This document shows positions 23,413 through 35,052 of a DNA stretch of 64,000 nt, piece after piece. This DNA is from Eucalyptus grandis (Eukaryota > Streptophyta > Magnoliopsida > Myrtales > Myrtaceae), in assembly GCF_016545825.1 (NCBI RefSeq), contig NC_052613.1:5084001-5148000 (forward strand), written 5' to 3'. The position numbers and the translations under genes were made by a program. The notes beneath the pieces are model-generated. The model did no database searches and was not told the DNA's origin. It saw nothing but the letters and a program-made list of their open reading frames with translations. The number at the start of each line of letters is the position of its first letter. Position 1 is the first letter of the stretch.

Positions 23413-23670
23413 AAATTCTCTCCACTCGGCAAGCTTCCAATCGCCAGGCCTTTGAGAAACCTTGGCTCTCTCTTTGTTCTGCTGCCACGTTTAGAGCAGC
23501 TTCGAGGTTATGGATTGGTGATCTTTTGGTCAATACAAATACAAGGCAAACCAGCTTCGACGCTGTCTCTCGTACAAGTCTGGTTCGTTTCCGTGTGGCC
23601 TTGAGGGCTCGATTTTATGGATTGGTGATCTTTGAGCACGTTCAGGCCGAAACCCCAGCTTCAATTTCCT

Positions 23671-24544
23671 TTTTTGTTTTCTGGGTTTTTTGGTACATTG
23701 GTAGCTTAGATTGTTTCTCAATCCAATTTGTAGCTAGTGGAACTGATATCTTGCATGACCGATTCATTCTAATTATATGGAATGTAAGGTTCTTCGAAGT
23801 AACTACTTACGTTTCAAAATGAATATTCAATATTCATAGTCATAAGTACACAGGGGTGGACATACAATGAAAAGCACGTAGAATCAGAGAAATCAAGAAT
23901 TCTCACTGTTTTCTAGATTTTATTTTATGGTCAATACTGGTTTCTAGATTCATGGACTCAATTCAACTCAAATGGGATCTTTCATTGACAGTCTTTTGCA
24001 CCAAAAACGTTTAATAATATATAATAATTCACATCATGCCACATCCTTTTTCAGTTCCTCTGTTACGGTATTGACTTAACATTTTAATACATGGTTATAA
24101 GAAATTATTGACCGCACCCGAATCATATGGTCCAATACAAGTCATTCTTGGGTTGTGTGGACTCCACATGCTGTGCTAACTGAACCGGGTGAACGCAATT
24201 ACTTCCAGTTATACCCACAGCCTTATGCTTTTTAGAAAAGAAAACAATTAAGGGAAAAAACAATGTTGAATTTGCTTCGCATTGATCGCACATTCCCTTG
24301 TGGCAAGAGAATCATATTTCTTCGTGCAATCCCCCTCCTTATTCGCGTCGTTCTTGATCGAAAATTATCGGTGGTGTTTCTATCGTTACCAAGGCGCTGT
24401 GCAGAACTAATATGGATACAAAATGTGCGCTTTGTACTCGAATTTTAAGGATTAGGCATTACCAAGATGTCTTCGATCTCTTGAAGAAATTTCTTTCTTG
24501 ACCAGCTATCAGCTATCATGTCGCATTTTGTTCCAAGCAAATCA
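23671..24544. other. Spacer between the two duplicate copies
   Basis: No conserved coding sequence, RNA gene or terminal-repeat element was recognised here. A short open frame at 24,263-24,448 has no recognisable domain. Confidence 0.5.
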
Positions 24545-24716
24545 CGTCTCTCTCTCTCTCTCTCTCGGTTGTACAGATTCTCTTCACTCGGCAAGCTTCC
24601 AATCGCCAGGCCATAAAGAAAACCTAGCTCTCTCTTTGTTTTGCTGCTGCGTTCGGACCGGCTTTGAGGCTTATCGTTCGTGCTTCTTCACTGGGTTCGA
24701 CATTGGTATGCTTCTG
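24545..24716 (+). pseudogene. Second truncated E2 leader fragment
   Basis: A short CT tract (24,546-24,566) is followed by CTCGGCAAGCTTCCAATCGC and a CTCTCTCTTTGTTTTGCTGC block. These match the functional E2 leader at about 36,590-36,745. Similarity ends near GGTTCGAC, where the duplicated unknown segment (GTACTCGGAACATG) starts. It marks the junction of the tandem duplication. Confidence 0.78.
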
Positions 24717-25356
24717 TACTCGGAACATGTTTCGGAAACCATACGACCGGTGGTGGTTATGGCATTGGTTTTGCAGGGCGGTGAGAGTTTCCTCTAAGAA
24801 ATGAGCAAATACTAGTGCGATGAAGATTCATTGACTTTCGGCGAGTTTCGAGTTTCGCTGTCTCTAAAGGACTTGGAAGAAGATGGACATCATCATCCAG
24901 TTGTTTTCAGTTTCCTCGTCTCCTGAGACCAGATTGGAGGTGCCTGCATCTGTTCTGGATAGCCGGTCCGGTTGTTCATAATTTTTCACGAAATTATGTG
25001 ATAAACTTGTATACGTGTTTTGGACTTTCAACCGCAAAAATGTGCCGTGGACATGTCCATTTTGATAACTACACATGGGATGGCACCCACAACCACCTGC
25101 TTCCAATGTTGGCCACTGCTGTGGCTTCTCCACGACCTCTGCCACCACTTCCACACTGTTATCTGGCTCCTCAAGCTCACGGCCATGGCCACATTGCGGC
25201 ACGTCCGCCACCAGCACGGCCAATCTTCATAGACTTTGTATTTCTATTGTATACGCTCTGGAAAAACTATACACAAATTGATTAACTAGCGGTCTTTTTT
25301 TTTTGGATAATTCAAGGGCATGGGGTGGAGATTCAATTATCTAGAGACCTATGGAA

Positions 25357-25747
25357 TGTTGAGGTGTCAAACGTCAATTGTGGAAGAGGTCGGTGGTATA
25401 GGTGATGAAAGGGGCTGCTCCACTAAGATAATTTAGGTTACAAAGATGAAGACTATGAAAGATTATTGCTGATTTTTGAAGATTAGTAGATAATAGAGCT
25501 TTACATGTAATTTTCATTATTATTATGTATGTTCTAAACTTCTATTATATATTGGGGCAATATCTTTTATAGTTGTAATGTTGAAACTTGTAACCCTAGA
25601 GCTTATAACACTGATACTGATAGTAGAGACATTGCCTAGTGTGCACTGTAGTTTTTTCATTTATGATTTTTGAAAAAGGTTATCCATGTAAAAATTCTCG
25701 CTTGTTTTCTTCTCTATTTTTCTCTTCAAAAATTTGCGTTCCTAACA
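25357..25747. mobile_element. Solo LTR (391 bp), near-perfect target duplication TGGAA/TGAAA
   Basis: It starts TGTTGAGGTG and ends TTCCTAACA. The flanks are TGGAA (25,352-25,356) and TGAAA (25,748-25,752). Copy 1 at about 5,770 has the uninterrupted site (CTATAGAATACC). There is no coding content. Confidence 0.8.
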
Positions 25748-26238
25748 TGAAATACCCTGCAAATCCTATGATTTGATTAAGTCAAGACATTTGACCTATA
25801 CAAATGGTCCCGATCTAAAACAGTTTGCATTTGGTTGGTTGGATTCAAATGGGCAACCTCCATTTCCAAAACTAAACATTCACTCATGCACAAATCAACT
25901 GCTACAATCTAGAGGGTATCATGAGCATACTATTGAAGGCTTTGGAGTTTATTTTCCAATAACTTAAATTGGGTAATGTTTATCATGAAGTTAGACCCCG
26001 TCTTTTAGCCTAATACCACATCCATTTGTGCTTGATTGGAGATATAATCTGTGTATGATTTGATGTAGACACGTTTTTGTAATCATTTTGGATTTTTCAG
26101 AACAGCATGTTTATTCTCCAAATCGTTATGTAAGATTTCACATAGTCATACTTGAACGATATGCAAGAAGATGTGACAATGGTCTATCAATTTTTCTTTT
26201 TCGGGTCATCGGACATATAACTAAATAACATTCAAGTC

Positions 26239-26241
<3 letters not shown>

Positions 26242-26283
<42 letters not shown>
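26242..26283. repeat. TA microsatellite
   Basis: About twenty TA units, followed by a short GTATGTATGTA stretch. Absent from copy 1. Confidence 0.95.
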
Positions 26284-26285
<2 letters not shown>

Positions 26286-27485
26286 ATGTACGTATGTATG
26301 TACATGAATTTGTAAATCTAACTAGTTATGCAGCTACCAATTTTAGCTTAATTTTTTTTGTTTAGTAAAATAGCATTAACTTTAATTTGAGTATCAATTC
26401 AGTCGGTAATCAAATCTGACTCTTGTCAATTTTCCACCCAGTGATACCCTTAAAGAAATGGTATGTCATTCCACTTGTATCCGACGGCTTTCAGATGTTG
26501 TCGTTGGAGCCGCTGTTGGTAACATAGATAGCTTTGTACCAAGCAAGGGAAGGAACGTGAGCGTTCAAGTTTGTATTTTGGCGACAAAAAGTGAAATGGA
26601 CTAAATGAATGACTTATCTAGGGCAAACATGGCATAAATGAGCAACTTGTTGAATCTGAGCATGTCCGGAACCTGAGAAAATTATAACCTTGAACTGGCG
26701 ATCGGCTTTGTCCAAAAACAGGGAAAGCTGGTCTTGTCCTCCAAGTACACTATGCAATGGCACGTTGCATCTTTAGCAGCGTCATTGAATAGAATTCCAA
26801 TTGGGTCCATATTTGAATACCAATTGAAAGTTTGTGCAAGACAAAAGAATAAGTTTGAGCTAGCATTTAGATTTGAATTAAAATTGGTGATTTGTAAGAT
26901 AAGTAGGCTCAACAATTTCCATCTGAGGTGAAAAATATGATTATTTTTTTGCAAAACAGAAGATAAGTAAAAACATCACAAAATCTCAGTTAATGCACGA
27001 GTTCTTGGGTTGGGAAAAAAATAATTAGATGTTATTAGATTATAATACCATATTACTTCAATTAAAAAAATGTTGGGTGATCATCAACTTGGATAGACTA
27101 AAGCAGGTAGAGAAATGATGATGCGGGGAAACACAGTTTTCTTCGAAGGGTTTAAGAAGCATCAAGGATGGTCTTGCTTCACTTTTTAAAATATTGAAAG
27201 TTTGGTAGGAATAGACCTCGTCAATACATTTGAAGAATCTCTATCATTCTTTTTTATCGTCTAGAGTCTTTTTTTTTTTTTAATATATAAAACAAATTCA
27301 TTCCACCTTTTAAACTCCCGGATCACGACATGGGGTCCCTTTGTCCTCATTCGACGTCTCAATGGGGACGTCTCATTGACGTCTCATTTTGACCGAAGGT
27401 CACGACGTGCCAGCATAATAATCCGTTCGCCCAACTGCGCCCGGAGAAGGGAACGCTGCTTTCGCCTCATGAAAATATGATTATA

Positions 27486-28199
27486 TCTTGCGACTATTTT
27501 GACGGTTCAGGATATAATTCGAAATATGATATAATTTATCTTATTATGTGTTTGATATCTATTCAAAATAAGATAAAATTGGATATAAAAAAAATATAGA
27601 CTGGATAAAATTATCTCATAGTAAAGGTGAAATAAAGACAAATAAGATTTATAACATCCATAATAAATAAATAAAAAAGTAATTTATCTCGAATGACAAA
27701 CTTTTTAAAATTAATAATATTAAAATTACATATCAATATAAATTATTTTTGAATAAATTCAGAATAACAAAATATAACCATTTATTTATTTTAATTTAAT
27801 CTTATTTTTATTTATATATATTTGAATTTAATTATATTTTATAAAATAATTTCAACATATATATATTTTTATATTTATTAAATATTTTTGGTATTTTAGT
27901 ATTTTAGGTGTATTAGTATAGTTTACTATTCAATAAAATTTTATTAGAGAATGATGGGAGGGGAAGAAAATAATAAAAAAAGATATTAATTAATAAAAGA
28001 GAGGAAAATAAAATAAAGTAAGTGGTGGTGTGGCAAGAAATTTTTACCATCTTAGTTTGTAAAATTTTTGGTTCATTTTTACTAATATATGAACATATCC
28101 GATTTTATTATTGCAATCACCAAATATATGATGTAATATATCAAAATATATTGGATTTTATATCATATCCTATTCCGTCTGGATGACCAAACGTAGCCT
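27486..28199. mobile_element. AT-rich non-autonomous insertion present only in copy 2
   Basis: Copy 1 runs directly from GAAAATACGGTTATACC to AAGTGACTGTCC (about 7,460-7,485). Copy 2 has about 714 bp of AT-rich sequence between the same flanks. The two ends share inverted similarity around GATATAAT/ATATGATAT phrases, which suggests a MITE, but I cannot define clean terminal inverted repeats or the exact duplication. No coding content. Confidence 0.55.
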
Positions 28200-28424
28200 A
28201 AGTGATTGTCCATAAATGACAAAATTTGTTGTAAAAAAAAATACAATCGATAAGAATCTAACACGAACCTTGACGCCTGCCCGGGCGATAAAAGTGAGGT
28301 AAGAGACGGAACCAATGATGTGTGTAAAGATACAATGAGGAAACCTCTTCCCAGTCGAAAGCCGTGTAAAGACCTAGGAGGATACGGCAACTTCCTCGTA
28401 CTGGCAGAAAGAGGAATTTGACGA

Positions 28425-28515
28425 ATGAGACATCCAACGTCCCCATTCGCAAATGGGGACGTCTCATTATGGGGACGTCTCTCATTCAATGAGACATCCT
28501 CATTCGACGAGGACC
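28425..28515 (+). promoter_or_regulatory. Degenerate GACGTC cluster, copy 2
   Basis: This is the counterpart of the eight-palindrome cluster at 7,682-7,806. Only two GACGTC palindromes remain. Others are changed to GACATC or AACGTC, and part of the array is missing. It now lies upstream of a copia element rather than next to the NHL paralogue. Confidence 0.6.
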
Positions 28516-28584
28516 CTTCTCTTCGTGGTTCTCCTCCTTTAAATCACATGTCCCGACACAACTTCACACCGAAAACCAACACAC

Positions 28585-28829
28585 TGACAGAAAGTGTAAA
28601 TGTTGACAGAAAGCGTAATGGAAATTTGGGAAAAAGCTTTTCTTCGGTATTGATTGTATACACTTACATCGATAAATTTATAATGTAAGAGACAAAAGAA
28701 TAAAACAGGAAAACATAATAAATGAATCACTATTTTCCTATTTTTCTATTTATCAAAAAAAATTCACGATTGACTAAACCATAATTGATCATTAGGGATC
28801 TTCAAGATATACAAGATATATTTCTAACA
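28585..28829 (-). repeat. 3' LTR of copia 2
   Basis: It starts TGACAGAAAG and ends TTTCTAACA. It matches 33,989-34,226 with several substitutions and small indels (245 against 238 bp), so this is an older insertion than copia 3 and 4. Confidence 0.9.
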
Positions 28830-28986
28830 CTCTCCCTCAAGCCGGTGGCTTGTAAATGTCAAGGATACCTAGCTTGCTCAATAGATACTTATGCTATCTC
28901 TGACATAATGCTTTAGTGAAAATGTTTGCAAGTTACTCCATTGTTCCAATTCCTTTTGTTACGAGAACTCCATCTTTGATTTTATC

Positions 28987-30355
28987 TCAAGTGAAATGAC
29001 AATCCACTTCTATATGTTTTGTTCTTTCATGAAAAACTGGATTTGCCACTAATTTAAGTGCATCATCATTATCACAGAACAATTCACTTGGTCCACTAAC
29101 CTGTACTCCAAGGTCCAAAGGTAGTCCTCGTATCCAGACTATTTCACAGGTAGCCTTTGCCATGGCCCAATACTCTGATTCTGCAAATGATAGTGATACA
29201 GTTGATTGCTTCTTTGTCTTCCAAGAAATTAATGACTTTTTCCTAGTTTTATGCAAAAACCAGTAATAGATCTTCTGGTCATTGGACAAGTGGCATAATC
29301 TGTGTCACAAAAAGCTGTCATTTTCATATTGCAATCACGAGATAGAAGTATACCAAGGCCTGGACATCCCTTCAAATACTTCACCACCTTCAACGCAGTA
29401 TTTATATGTGATTGCTTTGGCATATGCATGAGCTGGCTGAGTACATGTACTGCATAAGATATGTCAGGTCTTGTCATTGTAAGATATATCAATTTTCCGA
29501 CAAGTCGTTGATATTCGGAAGGCTCTTTGAGCACTGGATCCTTGATGGTTGAAGGGGAATTAAGGTCATACTCATGTGTTGTCAATTTGACATTCTGCTC
29601 AACTGGAATGGTTGTTGGCTTACATCCTGATAACCCTGCTTCAGAAATAATCTCCAAGATGAACTTCCTCTGACTGAGACAAATTCCTTCATTGGATCGA
29701 GCAATTTCAATACCAAGAAAATATTTTGGTAGTCCCAAATCTTTGATATGAAAAGTGGAGTGCAAATACTTTTTGAACTTGGCAACATCATAATTTTATT
29801 TCCCATGACAAGTATGTCATCGACATATATCAATAAATAAATTGATGAATCTTTTGTAGTTCGTGTAAACAAGGCATAATTATACTTAGAATGCTCAAAA
29901 CCTGCATTGGTTAGTGCAGTAGTGAATTTGGCATACCATTGTCTAGATGCCTATTTTAATTCGTATAAGGATTTACGAAGACGACATACCCAAGACTCCC
30001 CATGTTTGCGAAATCCTTGAGGAATGTCCATGTAGGTTTCTTCATCAAGATCACCATGTAGAAAAGCATTATGCACATCCATCTGATGGAGGAACCAATT
30101 CCGTATGGCTGCAACAGACAAAAAGGAACGCACAGTGACTTCTTTAGCTACTGGAGAAAACGTCTCATGATAGTCAAAGCCTTCCTTTTGAGTGAATCCC
30201 TTGGCGACTAATCGAGCTTTATAGTGCTTAATAGAACCATCTGCCTTGAACTTGATCTTACAAACCCACTTGCAACCAATTGGTTTCTGACGTGGGGGTA
30301 AGGGAACAATATCCCAGGTGTGATTCTCTATTAGGGCAGCAAGTTTGGATTCCAT
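28987..30355 (-). pseudogene. copia 2 reverse transcriptase and RNase H
   Basis: The minus-strand frame 30,355-29,951 contains [33 protein letters not shown] and [12 protein letters not shown]. The YVDDIL box lies in another frame near 29,825, so a shift or stop intervenes. The frame at 29,765-29,229 has the FHIKDLG, YFLGIE and TRPDISYAVHVLS motifs. The RNase H part (29,289-28,987) keeps SFAESEYWAMA and the CDNDDALKL acidic motif. Broken, not functional. Confidence 0.92.
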
Positions 30356-31239
30356 CGCATTTCGCCATCTTGGATCTCATGCTACCTCAGCGAATGAAGA
30401 TGGTTCATGTTCTTTTGATATACGACTAATACAACACATGTGTCTTGGTGATAATTGATTAAATGACACATATGAGGTAATGGGATATTGTGTACCTGAA
30501 GAACTTGTTGCTAAACATATATAATCCTGGGTCCATGTAGGCGAGCGAGTGTGCCGTCCAGAACGTCGAGCCTGCTCGATGACATGTGCTGAAGGATCCG
30601 ATGACTCAGAAATAACTAGTGAATTAGTTGTTGTTGTTGTTGAAGGAGACCGAGTGATGTCTTATGGTAAACTTGGTGATGTTGTTTCTGGAGGTGTAGA
30701 TTCCATGGTATAGACAGAGATGGTCCTGATGATATAGATGATCCTGGTGCGATAAGGAAGCTTGGAGTCAAAGATAAAGATTCTTCAAACAAAAAATGTC
30801 TGTCATGCCCTAACGTTAAACAGGGCTGTGATGGAGAAACCATTTCTTCAAATGGAAACACATCTTCATGGAATACAACATCCCTGCTAATGAAGAAATT
30901 CCCTGTAGAAATCTCCATAACTCGATATCCTTTCTGAAGAGAAGAATATCCCATGAAAACGCATTGAGTAGCCCGAGGGCCCATTTTATCTCGAGGACCC
31001 ATATTTGTTGCATAACATAAACAACCAAATACTTTAAGATGATCATTATCATGCTATTTGTTGTAAAGTATCTCAAAAGGGGTCCTACCATTAAGAATCC
31101 AAGTTGGCATGCGATTAATCAAGTAGGCAGCCGTGACCACACAATCTCCCAAAAAATCTTCTAGAATAGAAGCTTGGTATTTAAGAGCACGGGCTACCTC
31201 TATTAGGTGCCTATGTTTGCGCTCAACAACTCCATTTTG

Positions 31240-32157
31240 TTATGGAGTGTAAGTGTAGGAGCTTTCATGAAGTATGCCATAAGATGATAATAATATGTTG
31301 CAATCAGAAGTAAAAAATTCACACCCATTGTCTATACGAATTCGTTGTACAAATCTACCAAACTTATTCCTAATTATGGAAAGGAAATTTGACAAATTAC
31401 CAAAAGTTTGGCTTTTCGATTGCATAAGATATACCCAGGTGGCTCGAGTGTAATCATCAACAATTGTGAGGAAGAATTGAGATCCGTCACGGTGAGGGGT
31501 ATGATAAGCCCCCAAAATGTCCATATGAAGCAATGAAAAAGGATTTGTTGCACGAGATGTACTTTTTGGAAAAGATGCTCGAGATTGTTTAGCTAAATGA
31601 CATATTGGACATTTTGGATGAGGAAAAAATGCACTGTGACCCAATCGTTGATGAGAAAGGAGATTTTTATTTTTACTAATGGCATTACAAGAAACATGCT
31701 TATTCAATAATTCTAAATCTCCTGGGGAATTGTTCTAGAAATAGAGTCCCTATGCCATACTATCCAAGCCCATTACTCTGCCAGTCGAATGGTCTTGAAA
31801 GAGGCAATTGTCTAAATTGAATATGGCATGACAAGAGTTATCCTCACATACTCTTGAGATAGATTGTAGATTGAATTCAAATTCTGGAATATATAAGACA
31901 TTTCGGAGGATAAAATTTTGACCAAGATGTACGGTACCGATTTTGATAACATTTGTGATGTTCCCATTTGGAAAACGCACCTTGATAGGGGATTCTGACA
32001 TTTTATATATGTGAGAGAACAGATTTTTGTTGCATACTATGTGGTCACTAGTGCTTGAATTGATTATCCATACATCAACTGAAAACGAATTCTTATTGTA
32101 AAGGAAGGTACCTGAGAATCCCGCACCCTTATCGCTAGTCTTGAATTGAACCAGCAT
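31240..32157 (-). pseudogene. copia 2 protease and integrase fragments
   Basis: The protease-like frame (32,157-31,750) starts near VDVWIINSSTSDHI, where the catalytic Asp-Ser/Thr-Gly is changed to Asn-Ser-Ser. The integrase frame (31,707-31,240) keeps the HH-CC zinc domain (QRLGHSAF ... CPICHLAKQ) and the core start LLHMDILGAYHTP. Loss of the protease Asp means no processing even if it were translated. Confidence 0.88.
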
Positions 32158-32455
32158 CTATACAATATTCTGATATTGTTCTTGGGTGATCATTTAATGA
32201 GGTGATCCACCAGCCCTTTGTGTAGAAACTTGAGAAACTGTGGATTCTCTTTTTTTGTCCTTGTCATTAGGTTTTCCATGCAACTTCCAACACGTTTCAA
32301 TAGTATGGTGCAAATGTTTATAGTAGTCGCAAAATTTTATTTTTAAATCGGGAATTTTGTCCACTAACCTTTATTGCTAACGTGGCATTTCGCAGCCCAT
32401 AGGATCTATCATAAAATAGTGCTGACGTGGCACAATCCCAACTATCTGATTTTGT

Positions 32456-32617
32456 TGAAGCCGCAGACAAATGGTGACCGTCCGATCCAACACGTCGATC
32501 TCGTCCATCCATTCCAACGCTGAGATCCTAGCCATCAGATCCAGCGTGTTTATCTGAACCATCCATTCTAGATCGACGATCCCAGCCGTCCATTCCAGAT
32601 CTATGATCCGAACCGTC
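32456..32617 (-). repeat. 27-bp tandem repeat in the copia 2 gag-protease interval
   Basis: On the minus strand there are five consecutive 27-bp units (32,617-32,483) and a sixth degenerate one (32,482-32,456). Each encodes nine residues starting Asp-Gly, for example DGSDHRSGM and DGWDRRSRM. One unit contains a stop codon. The array lies between the gag core and the protease. Confidence 0.8.
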
Positions 32618-33055
32618 CGTTTGCAAAGTTTTAGGGTTTCCTCCGTGTCTCCTTGCCGCAGCCACAATTCTTAGCCTCTCTAGATCTGTAGGTGTTCTGC
32701 CGAAGGTCTTCTCACTGGAGGGGAGGACGGTAAGGTTCATACTCTCACCCACCCAAGCGTGTTCGGTAGCGGCCATTCTGTGGTGTTCCTCTTGGACAGC
32801 CAACTGATAGATGCAGCCGAGCGGCGGTGGAGGGTCCATCACGAGGATCTGTGATCGGAAAGCCAAGAACGACTCATTGAGAATCAGTAAGAACCGTGTG
32901 GCCTTTTCTCTTTCTCGGATTTCTTTGTACTATTTCAGCGTTGCCTCGGGTCCTTATAGACATTCCTCGGCTGATTCCAGTTCATTCCATAGGGAGGAAA
33001 TACGGTTGAAGCAAGCGGTAACCGAGAGGTTCCCTTGCTTCAACTAGGTTAGTGC

Positions 33056-33613
33056 TTAGGTAATGGTGAAGAGCCATGCTCGATCGAGCCATCCATACAT
33101 TTCTTTGATATTGCCCCAGATTTGCTTCGAATCTTCAATGGGTGGTAGTCCAGCAGCAATGTCAGGGGCAAAGGTGTTACCGTTCCAGGTGCAGACCAGC
33201 TGGTTGCACCTCCGCCAGTGTCGCTGGAAGCGCTCGTCGGTCGGGAACGGAACAGCTCCGTCAATGAAGCCATCTTTGTCTTTTGTTACAAGAGCCCGCC
33301 GGAGATCCCGAGCCCATGAGGAAAAGTTCCCCGGTCCGGTGAGTTGGAGGCTAATGAGGCGTAGTTTGAGACCGTCCACCAATGATGTGTAGAGGGGGTC
33401 GCCGGGTTCAGGCCGGCCATTGCCACCAACCGGAAAAACCAGCAACATGTAACTGGGTTGAAATGTCGAGTAGGGGTTCGTCCCTTGACTCGGCATAGAT
33501 CCGGGTCCCTGACTCGGCACAGATCCGGGTCCTTGGCCCGGGCTCATCTGGCCTAATTCCTCGATTGGGCCAATCATAGACAACGCAGGTCTAGAAGGAT
33601 ATTGGGCCCACAT
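33056..33613 (-). pseudogene. copia 2 gag remnant
   Basis: A 185-residue minus-strand frame with a copia gag-like segment (GPGNFSSWARDLRRAL, then GFIDGAVPFP and WGNIKEMY). Gag forms the virus-like particle. The frame ends before the nucleocapsid region and no zinc knuckle is evident downstream in this frame. Confidence 0.8.
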
Positions 33614-33988
33614 ATGTCCTGGCCCAATAGGCCACCGATACTAATTAACTGGAGGGAATGTCGAGGGCCACTGAGATGGGTCGGAAATTTGACCTAATGC
33701 AGGAATGGGCCTTGAGGAATCGTGAGTTTCTTCTGGTCTTTGAACAAATGATCGTTCCTTGCCAGAAAGAATAATCGGATTTGATGAGGTGGGTGTCTTC
33801 TTTGTTGAGGAGCTCTCGATGTTCTTGTTCTTTGTCATGGTATCAAGAAATTGCTGAATTCCTATCCGATTTCCTGTTATGTTTTGCAGGACAAGAATGA
33901 GCAACAACAGCCTAGAAAGAAAGAAAAAAAAAACGGAGGCAATTCTAAGTATGTGGAAGCTAGGCCAGGAATATTGGCTCTGATACCA

Positions 33989-34226
33989 TGACATAAAGTG
34001 TAAATGTTGACAGAAAGCGTAATGGAAATTTGGGAAAAAGCTTTTCTTCTGTATTGATTGTATACACTTACATCGGAATATTCATAATGTAAGAGACAAA
34101 AGAATAAAACAGGAAAAAATAATAAATGAATCACTATTTTCCTATTTACCAAAACCAATCCACAATTGACTAAATCATAATTGATAGAATCGGGATCTTC
34201 AAGAAATACAAGATATATTTCCAACA
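33989..34226 (-). repeat. 5' LTR of copia 2
   Basis: It starts TGACATAAAG and ends TTTCCAACA on the plus strand. The primer-binding site abuts it at 33,976-33,988, which defines it as the 5' LTR of a minus-strand element. Confidence 0.9.
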
Positions 34227-34248
34227 CACACAAACACAAAAATTACAA

Positions 34249-35052
34249 ATGAGCTCCCCCCACGCCGTCTCGTGCCGTGCTATCAGTGATCCGGAGTCAC
34301 CGTCACCAGAGCCACTGTCCAATCCGGCTTCACTGTCAGCCAGGCTGCCGCGGTCGATCCAGAGTCACCGTCGCCAAGGCCACCACGGTCCAATCCGGCT
34401 TCATTATCACTAGGGCTGCGAGGGTCCGATCCGGCATCACCGTTGGTAGGGCCGCCACGGTCCGACCAGTGCAAGCTCATCATTCGCCATACCCACTATT
34501 CTCGGCCTCCTCATGGCCATCTTCCTAGCCATACTCGCCCTAATGTCCCCGGAGTTCTGGCTTGACCCGGGCTCTTCCCTTTCGTCCCTCAACATCTCCA
34601 CCACCCACGTCACCGCCCAGTGGAACATCGCTCTTTCCGTCAAGAATCCCAGTAAGCTCATAGCCGTCGGGTACCCTCACATGAAGCTCATCTTGAGTTT
34701 CAATGGCCAACTCGCTCTCTCTCGTCCCTCTCTCGTTCCCGCCTTCACTCAAGGCCCCAACAACGTGACCACAGTCCGAGCCGAGGCCCTGTCAATGATT
34801 GCGAGGGTCAACGACTTTGGGGTGAAGCGCCTAGTGAGCTCGTTGAATGGCGGGGTGGTGGCCATCGATGTGGTGGTGAAATCCAAGCGAAGGCTGCACT
34901 TGGGTCTGTGGTGGGTGCCCGTATTCGACGTGTATGTCTCGTGCATGGGTGTGATCTTCACGGCTCCGACTGACAGCAAGGGTGACGGCGATTGGATGAT
35001 CCTCATAGGAACCCCGAGCTGCACGCCGGACATCATCACTTTACTCTGGTAA
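34249..35052 (+). pseudogene. NDR1/HIN1-like gene, copy 2 (frameshifted)
   Basis: This is the paralogue of the gene at 7,923, with an ATG at the equivalent position 34,249. The proline-rich repeat region has a compensating pair of one-base shifts (about 34,350-34,385). A net 17-bp loss near 34,484 then removes most of the transmembrane segment and shifts the frame to a stop near 34,563. The LEA_2 domain is still open from an internal ATG at 34,513 to 35,052 (179 residues, WNIALSVKNPSK conserved). A truncated product lacking the full membrane anchor is therefore possible but unlikely to act as a normal NHL protein. Its promoter was separated from it by copia 2. Confidence 0.8.

Larger units (their letters stand above)
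22679..23670 (+). pseudogene. Truncated duplicate of the E2 gene 5' region (copy 1)
   Basis: This is sequence homologous to the promoter and 5' leader of the E2 gene at 36,270-36,910. Shared blocks include CTCGGCAAGCTTCCAATCGC, the CTCTCTCTTTGTTCTGCTGC region, and GTTTCCGTGTGGCCTTGAGG followed by TGGATYGGTGATCTTTG. Similarity stops near 23,670, before any E2 coding exon, and no E2 coding sequence follows. The copy carries a solo LTR (22,954-23,352) and two CT repeats. It is a promoter/leader relic with no open frame of interest; whether it still drives transcription is unknown. Confidence 0.8.
24717..27485. other. Duplicated non-coding segment, copy 2
   Basis: It is colinear with 5,107-7,460 apart from a solo LTR (25,357-25,747) and a TA repeat (26,242-26,283). 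It ends in a three-copy GACGTC cluster at about 27,353-27,393, matching 7,313-7,353. No gene is recognised. Confidence 0.7.
28585..34226 (-). mobile_element. Ty1/copia LTR retrotransposon 2 (minus strand), TSD CACAC
   Basis: The 3' LTR is 28,585-28,829 and the 5' LTR 33,989-34,226, flanked by CACAC at 28,580-28,584 and 34,227-34,231. The tRNA-Met primer-binding site (TGGTATCAGAGCC on the minus strand) is 33,976-33,988. A purine tract lies next to 28,830. The minus-strand order is gag (33,613-33,056), a 27-bp repeat region, protease (32,157-31,750), integrase (31,707-31,000), reverse transcriptase (30,355-29,580) and RNase H (29,765-28,987). Every domain has stops or shifts. The element split copy 2 of the NHL promoter from its gene. 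Confidence 0.93.

Noticed and set aside
26242..26283. TA repeat as a matrix-attachment site or promoter
   Set aside because: It is a simple microsatellite absent from the duplicate copy, with no gene start nearby.
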